This document shows, in pieces, positions 27,094 to 36,400 of a DNA stretch of 64,000 bases. The notes below the pieces were generated by a model. The model was not told the origin of the DNA. It saw only the letters and a list, made by a program, of their open reading frames with translations, and ran no database searches. Source of the stretch: Terasakiella sp. SH-1 (GTDB lineage Bacteria > Pseudomonadota > Alphaproteobacteria > Rhodospirillales > Terasakiellaceae); NCBI RefSeq assembly GCF_004564135.1, contig NZ_CP038255.1:528501-592500 (forward strand). The letters run 5' to 3'. Made by a program: the position numbers and the translations under genes. Within the stretch, counting starts at the first letter, position 1, and each line of letters starts with the position of its first letter.

Positions 27094-28371
27094 TTATGCT
27101 AGGGGTTTTTGGCCTGTTTCTTCAATAATACGTTTATTCTTTCCTGAAAGTTGTATGGCTGGGGGAACGACCACAAACTCATCTGGGTCACAATATTTGC
27201 ATACTCCAAGAGCTGTATCTTTTTTTAGGTACTCTCGAACCCCTTCAATATTGGGGCTTCCATCTTTAAGCCTCAAGGGGACAAAATCTGTGTCTTTTTG
27301 TAGGGGGACTAAATTTTGTTTTCCGCCATGTGCTGCAAGTGAGCAACGGTAGAGGTCCCCTTCAAGGATGTGTGCACAGATTTTTGTCGATATGCATTTT
27401 TTGTAGACTTGATCGTCTTGTTCAAGAGAGCGTTTGAAATCTTTGATTTCAGTTCGGTGCCATTTCGTATCGTCAAAAACAAAATTGATATCACAATATA
27501 AATCATTTTGTGCAGCGAGATTAAAAATGGCCTCCTGTTTCTTTGAAAGAGACTGATAGTCACTTTGATGAAAATCAGCACCCGCTTTTTTTAGTTTTTC
27601 CCAGTTTTCAGGGGAAGGTAATAAAGTGCCATTTGTATAAACGTTGATAAATACAAGATTTGGAATTTGCGATAGTTTTAGGCAAATTTCCCCAATATCT
27701 TGGTTTAGGAGAGATTCCCCCCCCTGAAGGCTGATTTCTGGGACAAGATCAAAACACTCGCAGAAGGCTGCAATGTCATCGTAAATTTGATTTGGAGTGT
27801 AATTCTGGGGAGACTCGTACAAGGGGATATATTGAGAACAGTCCATGCATTTTAGATTGCATTTTGTTGTAATATTTCCAGTAGTGTAGGGAGAGACAAA
27901 CAGGTTTTCTTTCACCTCTCCGTATTGATAGCCTTGACAGTCATAATATTCGCGTAATTTTTCAATTGTTTGTGCGAACTCCAGCGATGAAACATTTCTA
28001 TTTATAATGTTGGTAAAATAATGATGTATGTAGCTATAAGGATCATGCTCAATCACATTAAAGCCTTGCTTCTTTAGGTTTTGAGAAACCGTTTCGCGCG
28101 ACGTTGAATTAAAGATAGCTACAAGAATTTTGGCATCTTTAGCCCATTCTTCTTTTAACAGTTCTGGTTGTGAAATAACTTTAATACCATGATAATGTGA
28201 AAAATCATCACTCGCACGTTGGTCGCAAAAGTATGTTGTTTCAATCTGGTTCTTTTCTAGGCTTTTCCATATATACCACCCCATTTTAGAAGCACCATAT
28301 ATGACAATGGGTGTTTCCGTACATTTTAGTTCAGTTATATTTTTCTGGAATATTTGTTCGTATTTTAGCAT
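27094..28371 (-). CDS. radical SAM protein with N-terminal Rossmann-like domain (paralogue)
   Basis: 425 residues counted from ATG 28371; a TTG at 28401 would add ten. Same plan as its downstream neighbour: Rossmann-like unit at about 21-110 (IVIYGASKMGWYIWKSL, YFCDQRA, GIKVIS), cluster ligands C171, C175 and C178 in CNLKCMDC, LQGGESLLN where most have GGEP (Glu-Ser instead of Glu-Pro), and C-terminal CISTKICAHILEGDLYRCSL and CKYCDP. The pair arose by an old duplication. AT-rich. First gene of a leftward operon; a 12-bp palindrome TTGATTAATCAA lies upstream at 28434-28445. Confidence 0.83.
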   Translation of the reverse strand: MLKYEQIFQKNITELKCTETPIVIYGASKMGWYIWKSLEKNQIETTYFCDQRASDDFSHYHGIKVISQPELLKEEWAKDAKILVAIFNSTSRETVSQNLKKQGFNVIEHDPYSYIHHYFTNIINRNVSSLEFAQTIEKLREYYDCQGYQYGEVKENLFVSPYTTGNITTKCNLKCMDCSQYIPLYESPQNYTPNQIYDDIAAFCECFDLVPEISLQGGESLLNQDIGEICLKLSQIPNLVFINVYTNGTLLPSPENWEKLKKAGADFHQSDYQSLSKKQEAIFNLAAQNDLYCDINFVFDDTKWHRTEIKDFKRSLEQDDQVYKKCISTKICAHILEGDLYRCSLAAHGGKQNLVPLQKDTDFVPLRLKDGSPNIEGVREYLKKDTALGVCKYCDPDEFVVVPPAIQLSGKNKRIIEETGQKPLA

Positions 28372-28521
28372 TTTGTGATGAGACTCAGAGTTTGTGATCA
28401 AGTGTTAAACTTTTTTATCATTTCCAACTTGATTTGATTAATCAATTACATTTTGGATCTTGGTTGGTTTTGTTTTAGAAAAGGGCTTTGCATCCTTTCC
28501 TTCGGTGATAAACTCCCTGCT

Positions 28522-29574
28522 ATGAATGATCAGATTACATACGTTAGTATTATCATTCCCATGCATAATGCTTCTCAAACCCTTGAAATCTGCCTGCGGA
28601 GTGTTCAACAACAGAGTTTCCAAAACTTGGAGGTGTTGTTAGTCGATGACGGCTCAAGCGACAATACGCTAGAGATTGCAAGGCACTTGATCCATAAGGA
28701 CGAGCGTTTCGTACTTTTATCGCTGCCTCATAACCTAGGGCCTGGAGCCGCGCGTAATTTAGCACTTTCTCAAGCTAAAGGTGAATTTGTTTTTTTCATG
28801 GATGCGGATGATCATCTTCCTCAAGATGCGATTGAAACCCTTGTTAGATTTGCAAAGAAACATCATTTAGATTTTGTTTCCGCACCACATATCCAAGACC
28901 GAGGAATGCAAGGGCAGCATTTAAAGGATGGGAAAATAACCGAAGACACGATTTTTACTCAGGAAAATCTTCTAAGTTATATCCATAATTATACGCGGCT
29001 TCCGTATGTTTATACGGCTTTTGTCCATTGTTGGGGAAAGCTTTATCGTAATGAATTGATTCAACAGCATAGTTTACGTTTCGATGAAAGTTTGACGCAA
29101 ATGGAGGATGTGCATTTCAATTTTCATATCCTTAGCTGTTGCCATCAGGTTGGCTATCAATTCCAGCCAACATATTATCATCACATTGCTGAACAAAGTA
29201 CCTCTCTCAGTACAAAAATGGGGCAGGAAGACCAACCTGCTCTTAAGATGGAAAGGGCCTTAAGCAGCCTTCGCGACTTCGCCCAAGAGATAGACCCTCA
29301 ACAAGAAAAACTATCTCGCCAACAGCTTCATCACCTTTATATCAGTATGGTGGTTATTTCTATTTTGCGCTTGTGTCGGGAATTTATAAAAACACCCTCT
29401 TGGCAGTTTTATAGCCGCATTCAATATTGGGTATCCTCAGAACAAGTACGCCAACAAAGAGCCGATTATATGCCTCAGGTCGGTGAAAGTCGTCTCTTGG
29501 GGTGGTGTTTGCGACATGGTTTTACGCCAGGTGTATTTATCATTGGTATTTTACGCATATTAAAATTACACTGA
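28522..29574 (+). CDS. family 2 glycosyltransferase
   Basis: 350 residues from ATG 28522 (a TTG at 28453 would add 23 residues that do not match the fold). N-terminal GT-A signature YVSIIIPMHNASQTLEICLR, VDDGSSDNT, then FFMDADDHLP with the DxD metal site, and a C-terminal FDESLTQMEDVHF, typical of Gram-negative capsule and LPS GT2 enzymes. No membrane helix. Starts a rightward group divergent from the radical SAM operon, with a 120-150 bp AT-rich spacer that must hold both promoters. Confidence 0.86.
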   Translation: MNDQITYVSIIIPMHNASQTLEICLRSVQQQSFQNLEVLLVDDGSSDNTLEIARHLIHKDERFVLLSLPHNLGPGAARNLALSQAKGEFVFFMDADDHLPQDAIETLVRFAKKHHLDFVSAPHIQDRGMQGQHLKDGKITEDTIFTQENLLSYIHNYTRLPYVYTAFVHCWGKLYRNELIQQHSLRFDESLTQMEDVHFNFHILSCCHQVGYQFQPTYYHHIAEQSTSLSTKMGQEDQPALKMERALSSLRDFAQEIDPQQEKLSRQQLHHLYISMVVISILRLCREFIKTPSWQFYSRIQYWVSSEQVRQQRADYMPQVGESRLLGWCLRHGFTPGVFIIGILRILKLH

Positions 29575-29601
29575 AATAGTAAAAAGATCGGCTTTGGAAA
29601 A

Positions 29602-30888
29602 ATGAAACAATCACTTACACGCCCCCCCCATGATTTAGAGGGGTTCAAAGATTATATTGCAACACATCAATCTTCCATCATGATCTTCGGTGCTGATATC
29701 GCCGGAAAAGTAGTTGGTGAGATACTTAAAAAGCAGGGGCTGAGCGTCAGTGCTTATCTGGATAATAATGCCAATAAATGTGACACAACATTATCTGGCG
29801 TTGAAGTGAAACACGCCTCCTGCCTCAATGAGACGACACGTGATACGGTTATCTTGATAGCCTCAACCTATATCTCTGATATTATTCATCAAATAGAAGG
29901 TCTTGGTTTTTATAACTGGGTGCCAATCTCAGGTTTTCTTGAAGAGAAGAAAGATGAAAACTTTGAAGACTATCTGGAGGGAGAGCTGGCCTTAAATCAC
30001 GTCGGTGGTGAGTTTACCGATGATTTCGCTAAATTCGTCATCTCCAATATGGTCAATTCTCAAAAAAAATATCTTGATCCTACTAAGCTCTATATCCGCA
30101 GTGTTGATTTAATCGTCACTGAAAAATGTTCTCTTAAATGTAAAGATTGTTCCAATCTTATGCAGTATTATGATCGGCCCGTTAATATGGATGCCAATGA
30201 ACTGCTCAAAGACCTGCAAGATCTGTGTCATGTTGCTGATGAAATCAATGAAATTCGTATCATTGGTGGTGAACCATTTATGAACAAGCAGGCTTATGAG
30301 GTGATTAAACAGGCTGCTAGTTACCCTCAAGTCAATAAAGTTGTCGTTTATACAAATGGGACGATTTGTCCAAAAGATGAACAGCTTTTAGAAATTGCCA
30401 ATAATAAAACTTTTATCTTTATCACCACTTACGGTGCCCTTTCGCGAAATGGAGAAAAATTGGCTGCTACACTGGAAAGATTGAACATCCAGCATAATAT
30501 TCAAGCGGCTTATGGATGGACAGATTGTGCTGACATTGGAGGGCATGAGCGTAGTGAAGAGGAAAATATCGAGATTTTCCGACATTGTTGTGCCAAACAT
30601 TTTACAACTTTGACCGATGGACGCATGTTCAGGTGTCCTTTTTCTGCAAATGTGGAACGTTTACAAGCCATACCAGAAGCTCCAGATGACTATGTGAATA
30701 TTCGTGGTGCCCATGAAGGGGGGCATGACCTTGATCAACTGAAACAACATTTACGTTGGTTCTTAAGAGAGAAACCTTATATCGAGGCATGTAATAGCTG
30801 CAATGGACGTACCTATGGCGACCCGGAAATTACACCGGGCATTCAAACAGAAAAAATCTTATCTTATCAAAAATATGAACGCCCTTAA
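29602..30888 (+). CDS. radical SAM protein with N-terminal Rossmann-like domain (third of this type)
   Basis: 428 residues. Rossmann-like unit at 24-110 (IMIFGADIAGKVVGEIL, AYLDNNANK, SGVEV). Radical SAM ligands C176, C180 and C183 in CSLKCKDC; IIGGEPFMN; C-terminal FRHCCAKHFTTLTDGRMFRCPF and EACNSCNGRTYG as probable auxiliary-cluster ligands. It is set between two GT2 genes, 27 bases after the first, which supports a job in sugar modification. The three genes of this layout (25800, 27094, 29602) share length, domain order and cysteine pattern. Confidence 0.84.
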   Translation: MKQSLTRPPHDLEGFKDYIATHQSSIMIFGADIAGKVVGEILKKQGLSVSAYLDNNANKCDTTLSGVEVKHASCLNETTRDTVILIASTYISDIIHQIEGLGFYNWVPISGFLEEKKDENFEDYLEGELALNHVGGEFTDDFAKFVISNMVNSQKKYLDPTKLYIRSVDLIVTEKCSLKCKDCSNLMQYYDRPVNMDANELLKDLQDLCHVADEINEIRIIGGEPFMNKQAYEVIKQAASYPQVNKVVVYTNGTICPKDEQLLEIANNKTFIFITTYGALSRNGEKLAATLERLNIQHNIQAAYGWTDCADIGGHERSEEENIEIFRHCCAKHFTTLTDGRMFRCPFSANVERLQAIPEAPDDYVNIRGAHEGGHDLDQLKQHLRWFLREKPYIEACNSCNGRTYGDPEITPGIQTEKILSYQKYERP

Positions 30889-30938
30889 AACAAGATATAG
30901 TGATTTAACCAGAGGCTTTTCTTAGGGGATAATCTATT

Positions 30939-30977
30939 ATAATGATTTGATTATCTCCTTTATAATCAAATCATTAT
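30939..30977. repeat. perfect 16-bp inverted repeat
   Basis: ATAATGATTTGATTAT (30939-30954) and its exact reverse complement (30962-30977) with a 7-nt loop, in the 127-bp gap between the radical SAM gene and the next GT2 gene. There is no T-run on either side, so it is not a standard terminator; operator or RNA-processing hairpin are the options. It ends 38 bases before the next ATG. Confidence 0.75.
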
Positions 30978-31015
30978 GGATGATACAGCGGACTTTAAAA
31001 TAAATTGGTAATATA

Positions 31016-32014
31016 ATGTCTTACAATCCACTTCTTTCAATCGCCATACCGACCTATAACCGGGCCAATCATTTAGACTTTTATTTTGAAACTCATATCG
31101 AAAGTTTCAAAAAGCATAATATTGCTATTTTTATTTCAGATAATCCGTCAGGCGACCATGCAAGTGAGGTAATTGCAAAATGGCAGGGGGAGTATGAAAA
31201 TATATTCTCAACCAAACTTGATACTATGGTTGATACGGATACCAATCACGAATATGTAATCAAACTCCCTGATACAGAATATATTTGGATTTGTGCAGAT
31301 AGCTACGAACTTCCGGATGCGACAATTACTCAAGTTTTAGAGTGTCTGGAGAATGCACCGGAGAAATATGACAGCCTGCATATTAATCTTGTGAACAGAA
31401 TTAAAGACCTCCCTGAAAAAACCTATACAGACCATAATGAGTTTCTGTCAGAAATAGGTTGGTCTATTAGTTGTAATACAACTAATATCATCAGCCGGGA
31501 TATGGCTGACAATGGTCCTTACGGGGTTGCAAATGGCTCGCTGTTTGTTGTTCCCGGTTTTATCTATCATTACCTGAGCAAACCAGATTTTAAAGCAAAA
31601 TGGTTGCCTTCTGCCAGTGTATTTACGCTTAAATATCCTGGTCCGATTAAATTGGGACTTCGCTTTACTGCCTTTGACCTGATTTTTAAGCATTGGCCAG
31701 AGCTGATTAACAATTTACCTGATGTTTATTCTCAACAAAGTAAGGAAACATTGATTTTAAAACATACCCATCTGGTTGGCTGGTTGCATTGGCGACGTCT
31801 CTTGGGATTTTATGGTGATAATTATATTTCTGAGGAACAGCTAGAGAAATATAAAGAAGGTATTCGTACCTTGACCCCAAAATCGACCCAATTCTTCATT
31901 TATTTCTTTCGCAGGGTTCCTGCCCCTATATGTAAATTCTTTTCCGTTATTATTGAATGGAGTAGACGCCGTAATTATAGGATCCGAAAGAAACTTGGCC
32001 TGGAGACGAACTAA
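31016..32014 (+). CDS. family 2 glycosyltransferase-like protein
   Basis: 332 residues. PLLSIAIPTYNRANHLDFY at 5-23 is a clear GT2 N-terminus and ISDNPSGDH follows; the metal site reads ICADSYELPD, a loose DxD equivalent. The remainder has aromatic-rich segments and a basic C-terminus (RRRNYRIRKKLG) that may touch the membrane. It resembles transferases of rare deoxy sugars in O-antigen clusters. Ribosome site is poor (AATTGGTAAT). The IS110 element begins about 90 bases after the stop. Confidence 0.78.
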   Translation: MSYNPLLSIAIPTYNRANHLDFYFETHIESFKKHNIAIFISDNPSGDHASEVIAKWQGEYENIFSTKLDTMVDTDTNHEYVIKLPDTEYIWICADSYELPDATITQVLECLENAPEKYDSLHINLVNRIKDLPEKTYTDHNEFLSEIGWSISCNTTNIISRDMADNGPYGVANGSLFVVPGFIYHYLSKPDFKAKWLPSASVFTLKYPGPIKLGLRFTAFDLIFKHWPELINNLPDVYSQQSKETLILKHTHLVGWLHWRRLLGFYGDNYISEEQLEKYKEGIRTLTPKSTQFFIYFFRRVPAPICKFFSVIIEWSRRRNYRIRKKLGLETN

Positions 32015-32102
32015 CCATTTGTGATTTATATTGCTTAATATCAGGATATATCACTGATGAGTTTTTTAGAACCTTGTGTATTTAAAATTTGTTAGACTTA
32101 TG

Positions 32103-32245
32103 CCCATAGTAGCCCTTGGCCAAGGGCTACTATGGGTGGAGTTTGCCGTTAGAGCCTTGAGGCTTAGACCTCGTTAGTCAGCAAGGTAACTCCACCTTCT
32201 TCATATCTCGAACAGTTGATTGGGACCTTGATCCCGGAGCACAAG
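32103..32245 (+). ncRNA. candidate bridge RNA region of the IS110 element
   Basis: Upstream of the recombinase lie, in order, a perfect 17-bp palindrome (32103-32119 with 32120-32136), a long stem GGTGGAGTT/AACTCCACC (32135-32193) enclosing a smaller hairpin AGCC-TTGA-GGCT, and a third hairpin GGGA-CCTTGA-TCCC (about 32220-32233). IS110-group elements encode a guide (bridge) RNA in the non-coding end before the gene, with a 5' stem-loop followed by two internal-loop stems. The layout here is compatible; that it is the bridge RNA is inference. Confidence 0.45.
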
Positions 32246-32259
32246 AAGGAGAAAGAAGT

Positions 32260-33201
32260 ATGGCACATTTCAATTATTTTGTCGGCATTGATGTTGGGAA
32301 ATATGAATGCCTCGTTGCTTTTAGTCATTCCTCCAAAATTTTATCCATCCCCAACACAGCAATCGGATTGCAAGAGCTTATTGATGGCCTTGAGGAAATC
32401 AAATCCAATACGCTCATTGCCATGGAAGCCACGGGAGGCTATGAAGTGGCCTTCTGGAAAGTTCTTCACAAAGCGGGTTTTCATGTTCGTCAAGTCCCTC
32501 CCGCTCAAGTAAGATCTTTTGCCCGTTCCAAAGCTCAAATTGCAAAAACAGATCGCATTGATGCCAAAATCATTTGCCGTTTTATACAGGAAAACCCAAA
32601 TTCAGGCCGTTCCCTTCCATCTGATAATGTATTGAGGCTCAATAGGTTAATGGCAAAACGTCATCAACTCATTAAAGTAAGGGCTGCATTAAAATGCCAA
32701 TCTCGACAACAGCAGGAAGAAGACCTTGAAGAATTGGACAAGGCTCATATCCAGTTTCTAAATAACCAGATTTCCAATTTAAACGCTATGATCACAACGC
32801 TCATTCATGAGAATCATGACCTTGAAGAAAAGGATCGTATTTTGCAATCGATCCCCGGCGTTGGCCCTGTCCTCAGTGCAAGTTTTCTGGCCTTCCTTCC
32901 CGAACTTGGAACGGCCTCAGATAAACAAATTGCCTGTTTATGTGGTATCGCTCCTATCGCACGAGATAGCGGGAAATATAAAGGAAAGCGTTTTATGTCT
33001 GGCGGGCGAAAACAGGTTCGTGACGTTCTTTATCAAGCTGCATTAGTCGCTTCATGGCATAACCCGAAGATAAAAACCTTCTTTGCACGCCTTAAGTCTG
33101 CTGGAAAACCGCATAAAGTTTGCGTTATTGCAGCAGCTCGAAAGCTGGCAACAATTGCAAACGCCATGGTGCTTCAGAAATCAGAGTGGCAAACTGATTA
33201 A
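32260..33201 (+). CDS. IS110-family DEDD recombinase
   Basis: 313 residues. N-terminal RuvC-like part with acidic residues at D11 (GIDVGK), E56 (MEATGGYE), D98 and D101 (KTDRIDAK); a coiled-coil centre; and a C-terminal Tnp part with IPGVGPVLSASFLA and CGIAPIARDSG, where S237 is the likely catalytic serine. All key residues are present and the frame is intact, so the element may still be active. GAAGGAGAAAG precedes the ATG. Confidence 0.93.
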   Translation: MAHFNYFVGIDVGKYECLVAFSHSSKILSIPNTAIGLQELIDGLEEIKSNTLIAMEATGGYEVAFWKVLHKAGFHVRQVPPAQVRSFARSKAQIAKTDRIDAKIICRFIQENPNSGRSLPSDNVLRLNRLMAKRHQLIKVRAALKCQSRQQQEEDLEELDKAHIQFLNNQISNLNAMITTLIHENHDLEEKDRILQSIPGVGPVLSASFLAFLPELGTASDKQIACLCGIAPIARDSGKYKGKRFMSGGRKQVRDVLYQAALVASWHNPKIKTFFARLKSAGKPHKVCVIAAARKLATIANAMVLQKSEWQTD

Positions 33202-33400
33202 TACTTTTGCTGACCCTAGGTGTTTAGTCCTATAGTGTGGTGGAATAATTTATACTGATCTATCAGCAGGTGGACCCGTTCCCTAAAACTGGAGAGCATC
33301 TTCTGTTAAAATGAGATTTACAGGAGGAATAAAGTCGCTCACTTCTCTTCATAGCCCAAAGGCGACAATTGCCAGATTGCTCGGGTGATTCAGGTTTTCA

Positions 33401-36400
33401 TCACTTCGTTCTTTCTGAAATCACCACGAGGAATTCTGTATCACCGGATTTCACGATCACTTCAAGAGGGAGGCCTTGGTTGGGAACGGATGTGGCTTCG
33501 AATTTGCGGCTTGCGGGATCGTATTTTAGCCAAGCAGGTAAAGCACCGCCATCTGCGCGTAAAACAGTTGCAGTTTCATGATTTACGTTTTTTACGACTT
33601 TTTCAGGCAGGGCAAAGCTAAAGCCTGTGCCTTTAGCGGCTGTATTCTTTGGCAGCGTTACCGTTACAATACCAGCCTGATTGGTTTCCACATTATCGCG
33701 TGCCTGTTCCAGCGAAATTGTAATGCCGCCTGTTCCAACTGTTTGGGCTGCACTTTCAGCACCTTCGCCCGCGTTTACTGTTGTTTGCGCTCCCGGCGTT
33801 GCGAGGACTTCGATATTCATGGCGCTTTGAGGAGACGTGTTTGCCAAACCAGTGTTTGTTTGTGAAGTATTGGTATTTGTTGCTGGTGTTGAAGGCGTAA
33901 CAGTCGGTGGTGTGACAACGGGCTGCGCGCTAACCGTCAACGTACCTGTACCATAGGCCAGAGTATAACCAAATTGATCAGCGGCCCCTGCTGCTGTCAT
34001 GCTATGCGTCCCCTCAGCGTAATTGCCGTTGCTGTCTAGGGAACTGCCAACCGTCACTGTTGGCTGTGTGCTCAGGGCTTGTGCCGCTGTATCCCCGTTT
34101 ACGCCCCCTAAGTCCACCGCCAAAGACGGGCTATTACCATAAATGATTGTCTCATCACTGGGTCGGATGGTTGCTGTTGGTTGTTCACGATAAACCGCAT
34201 AAGTGCCCGTTGCACCAATCGCCTTGGTGAAATTGGTTGCGACTTCGTCAGAATTATAGCGGAAGTTCCCGCTGCCAGAGCCAATCAGACTGGTTAGACC
34301 GGAGCTTCCGGAAACACTTCCGGTATACAGAATAGCATTGCCTGTTGTTGCCGAAATAGTCGGACTACCGGAAACAATAATGTTGCCACCTGTTGACGTC
34401 CCTGCTGCCGTATCCTTACCAGCATTCAATACAGTCGTAGAACCGGATACATTTTGTGAAACAGTCAAGTTGCCAGTTTTGGTTTCAATCGTTGTGGTGC
34501 CTGATGCGCTCATACCATTTGTTGAATCGACAGTACCGATTTCCACATCATCTGCGTCTGTGAAGGCAACGGAATCAAGACCACTGCCGGCAATGGTGTT
34601 CACGTCATTTGAAGCATGATCAAAGGTGACGGCCCCATCTAATAAGGCAAGCTTGTCCGCAATCAGATAACCACTTGCCCCATCTGAAACCGTACCGGAA
34701 CCATCCAGCGTGATTGTGCTGTTGGTAGCGGTCATAGGGTTATTAATGGTGAGGTCGCCACCATAAAGGGCGATATCGCCGCTAACCGTTTCGCTTTTGG
34801 TCATGGTAATATTTGCTGTATTACCTGATTTGCCAATGGTTAGGCCAGAAAGCGTCGCACCACCCGTTGAATTGACGTTCAACAGTGTGTCGTTCCATGT
34901 AATCGCGTTGGTGAAACTGGTATTGTATGGTGCCAGAGTCAGTTCACCACTGGTTCTGACACGTCCTGTCCAGTTGTTGTTAGTTAGATTATCTTCATTA
35001 AAGATAATATTACTACTGGAAGCCCCAACGTTTACGTCAATTACCCCAGGGTTATTTGTCAAACCGTCATTACCTGCACCGCTTAATGTACCGCTGCCGA
35101 AGTTACTGTATTGAACAAAACCGTCCGCACCACTTTGCGTTCCATTGACAGTGATCGTTCCGGTATTGGCCAAAATGTTATAAATATAAATCCTGAAATC
35201 TAGGGGACTGGTGCCGCTACCAGAACCGGTCACAGTAATATTACCGCCATTTGTGGCTTCCAAAGTTCCCCAGTTGGTACTATGACCGTTTAACGAGACA
35301 CCATGGTTAAAACCGCTTGCCCCACTGGCTGTACCTGAGATGTTAATGTTACCACTTCCGGTACGAAGATGCGTACTCACATTTGAAATCGTACGAGAAC
35401 CGATCAGAACTCCCCGGGTATCTGTTTTACCAGTCGCTTCCCCTGTCACGGAGATGTTACCGGCGGCCCCTGCATCAAATGCAATACCATCTTGCGCGTA
35501 TACACCGAAAATACGTGAGCTTGAGCTATCTGTCGCTTTACCATTCAGGCTGATATCTCCACCGCCTGAATAGAATGTAATATTTGTATCATGAACGGCG
35601 CTATCGCTACCGGTATCATCGGGATAGCTGCCGTCGGTTGTCCCAAGTGTAATACCTGCAACGGCTGCGTCAGCACCATTAGATTGCAAGGCAAATCCGG
35701 TTGGCGTACTCGTGCCTGCCGTGCCACCGCCAAGGGTGATGGTCCCGCCGCCAGATGCGGTACTGGTATTGGAGGCATTGCGGTCACTAATGGTTCGGCT
35801 ATCTAACGTGACATTGTCAAGAATATAGATATAACCGCCATTCCCATCTGTATCTGACCAAAGCGTAATGTTTCCGCCGTTTGTTGCAATGGTATTTCCG
35901 TCATTCACTGTAATGTTATTGTGGGCCTTAAGTGTCAGGTTGGCATTGCCTGTCGTTGACGTTACCTGAATGCTGGTGTCAACGGTAATGTTACCGTCTT
36001 CAGTACCGCCAGAACCAGTTTGGACGGTCACATCCGTTCCGTTATTCAGCTGGGTTAAAATATCGTCACGATCAATCACGCTGCTGTCTGTCTGAGCGAC
36101 ATAGCCTGGCAGGCTTGATGATCCAGCCGTTGTCGTGCCGCCATTGTTAATGGTGATATTGTTCGGATCAAGCAGCCATTGACCGTTTGTCCCTCGTGTC
36201 GCACTCGCATTTACAGAAATACCTGCCACATCCAGCTTGGCACCAGATGTTTCGATACGACCGCCATCACCACCGCTCACACCACCTTTGGCTTCAAGTA
36301 TGCCATGTGCCGCGGTGACAGAGGTTACATTACTTACATCAGACCATAAGACAACTGTACCGCCATCGCCGTTATCTGTTGCATTGGCTTTTATAGCCGC

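Larger units (their letters stand above)
32103..33201 (+). mobile_element. IS110-family insertion sequence (ends not fixed)
   Basis: A complete recombinase gene with a structured leader in front. IS110 elements have no reliable terminal repeats and make no usual target duplication, so the true ends cannot be set from one copy; the given span runs from the leader palindrome to the recombinase stop. It sits between the end of a glycan gene group and the adhesin locus. Confidence 0.75.

Noticed and set aside
25800-30888. Radical SAM proteins as peptide-modifying (RiPP) maturases
   Set aside because: No small precursor gene, no RRE/PqqD-like domain and no peptidase or exporter nearby; neighbours are glycosyltransferases and sugar methyltransferases.
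33271-33345. Sequence TGGACCCGTTCCCTAAAACT and the following GGAGAGCATC resembles the outer end of an IS3-type element
   Set aside because: No transposase frame follows and no matching second end was seen; too short to call without a database search.
34338-35114. Open frames on the + strand within the adhesin gene
   Set aside because: They come from the regular codon pattern of the beta-helix repeats read backwards; no ribosome sites or family features.
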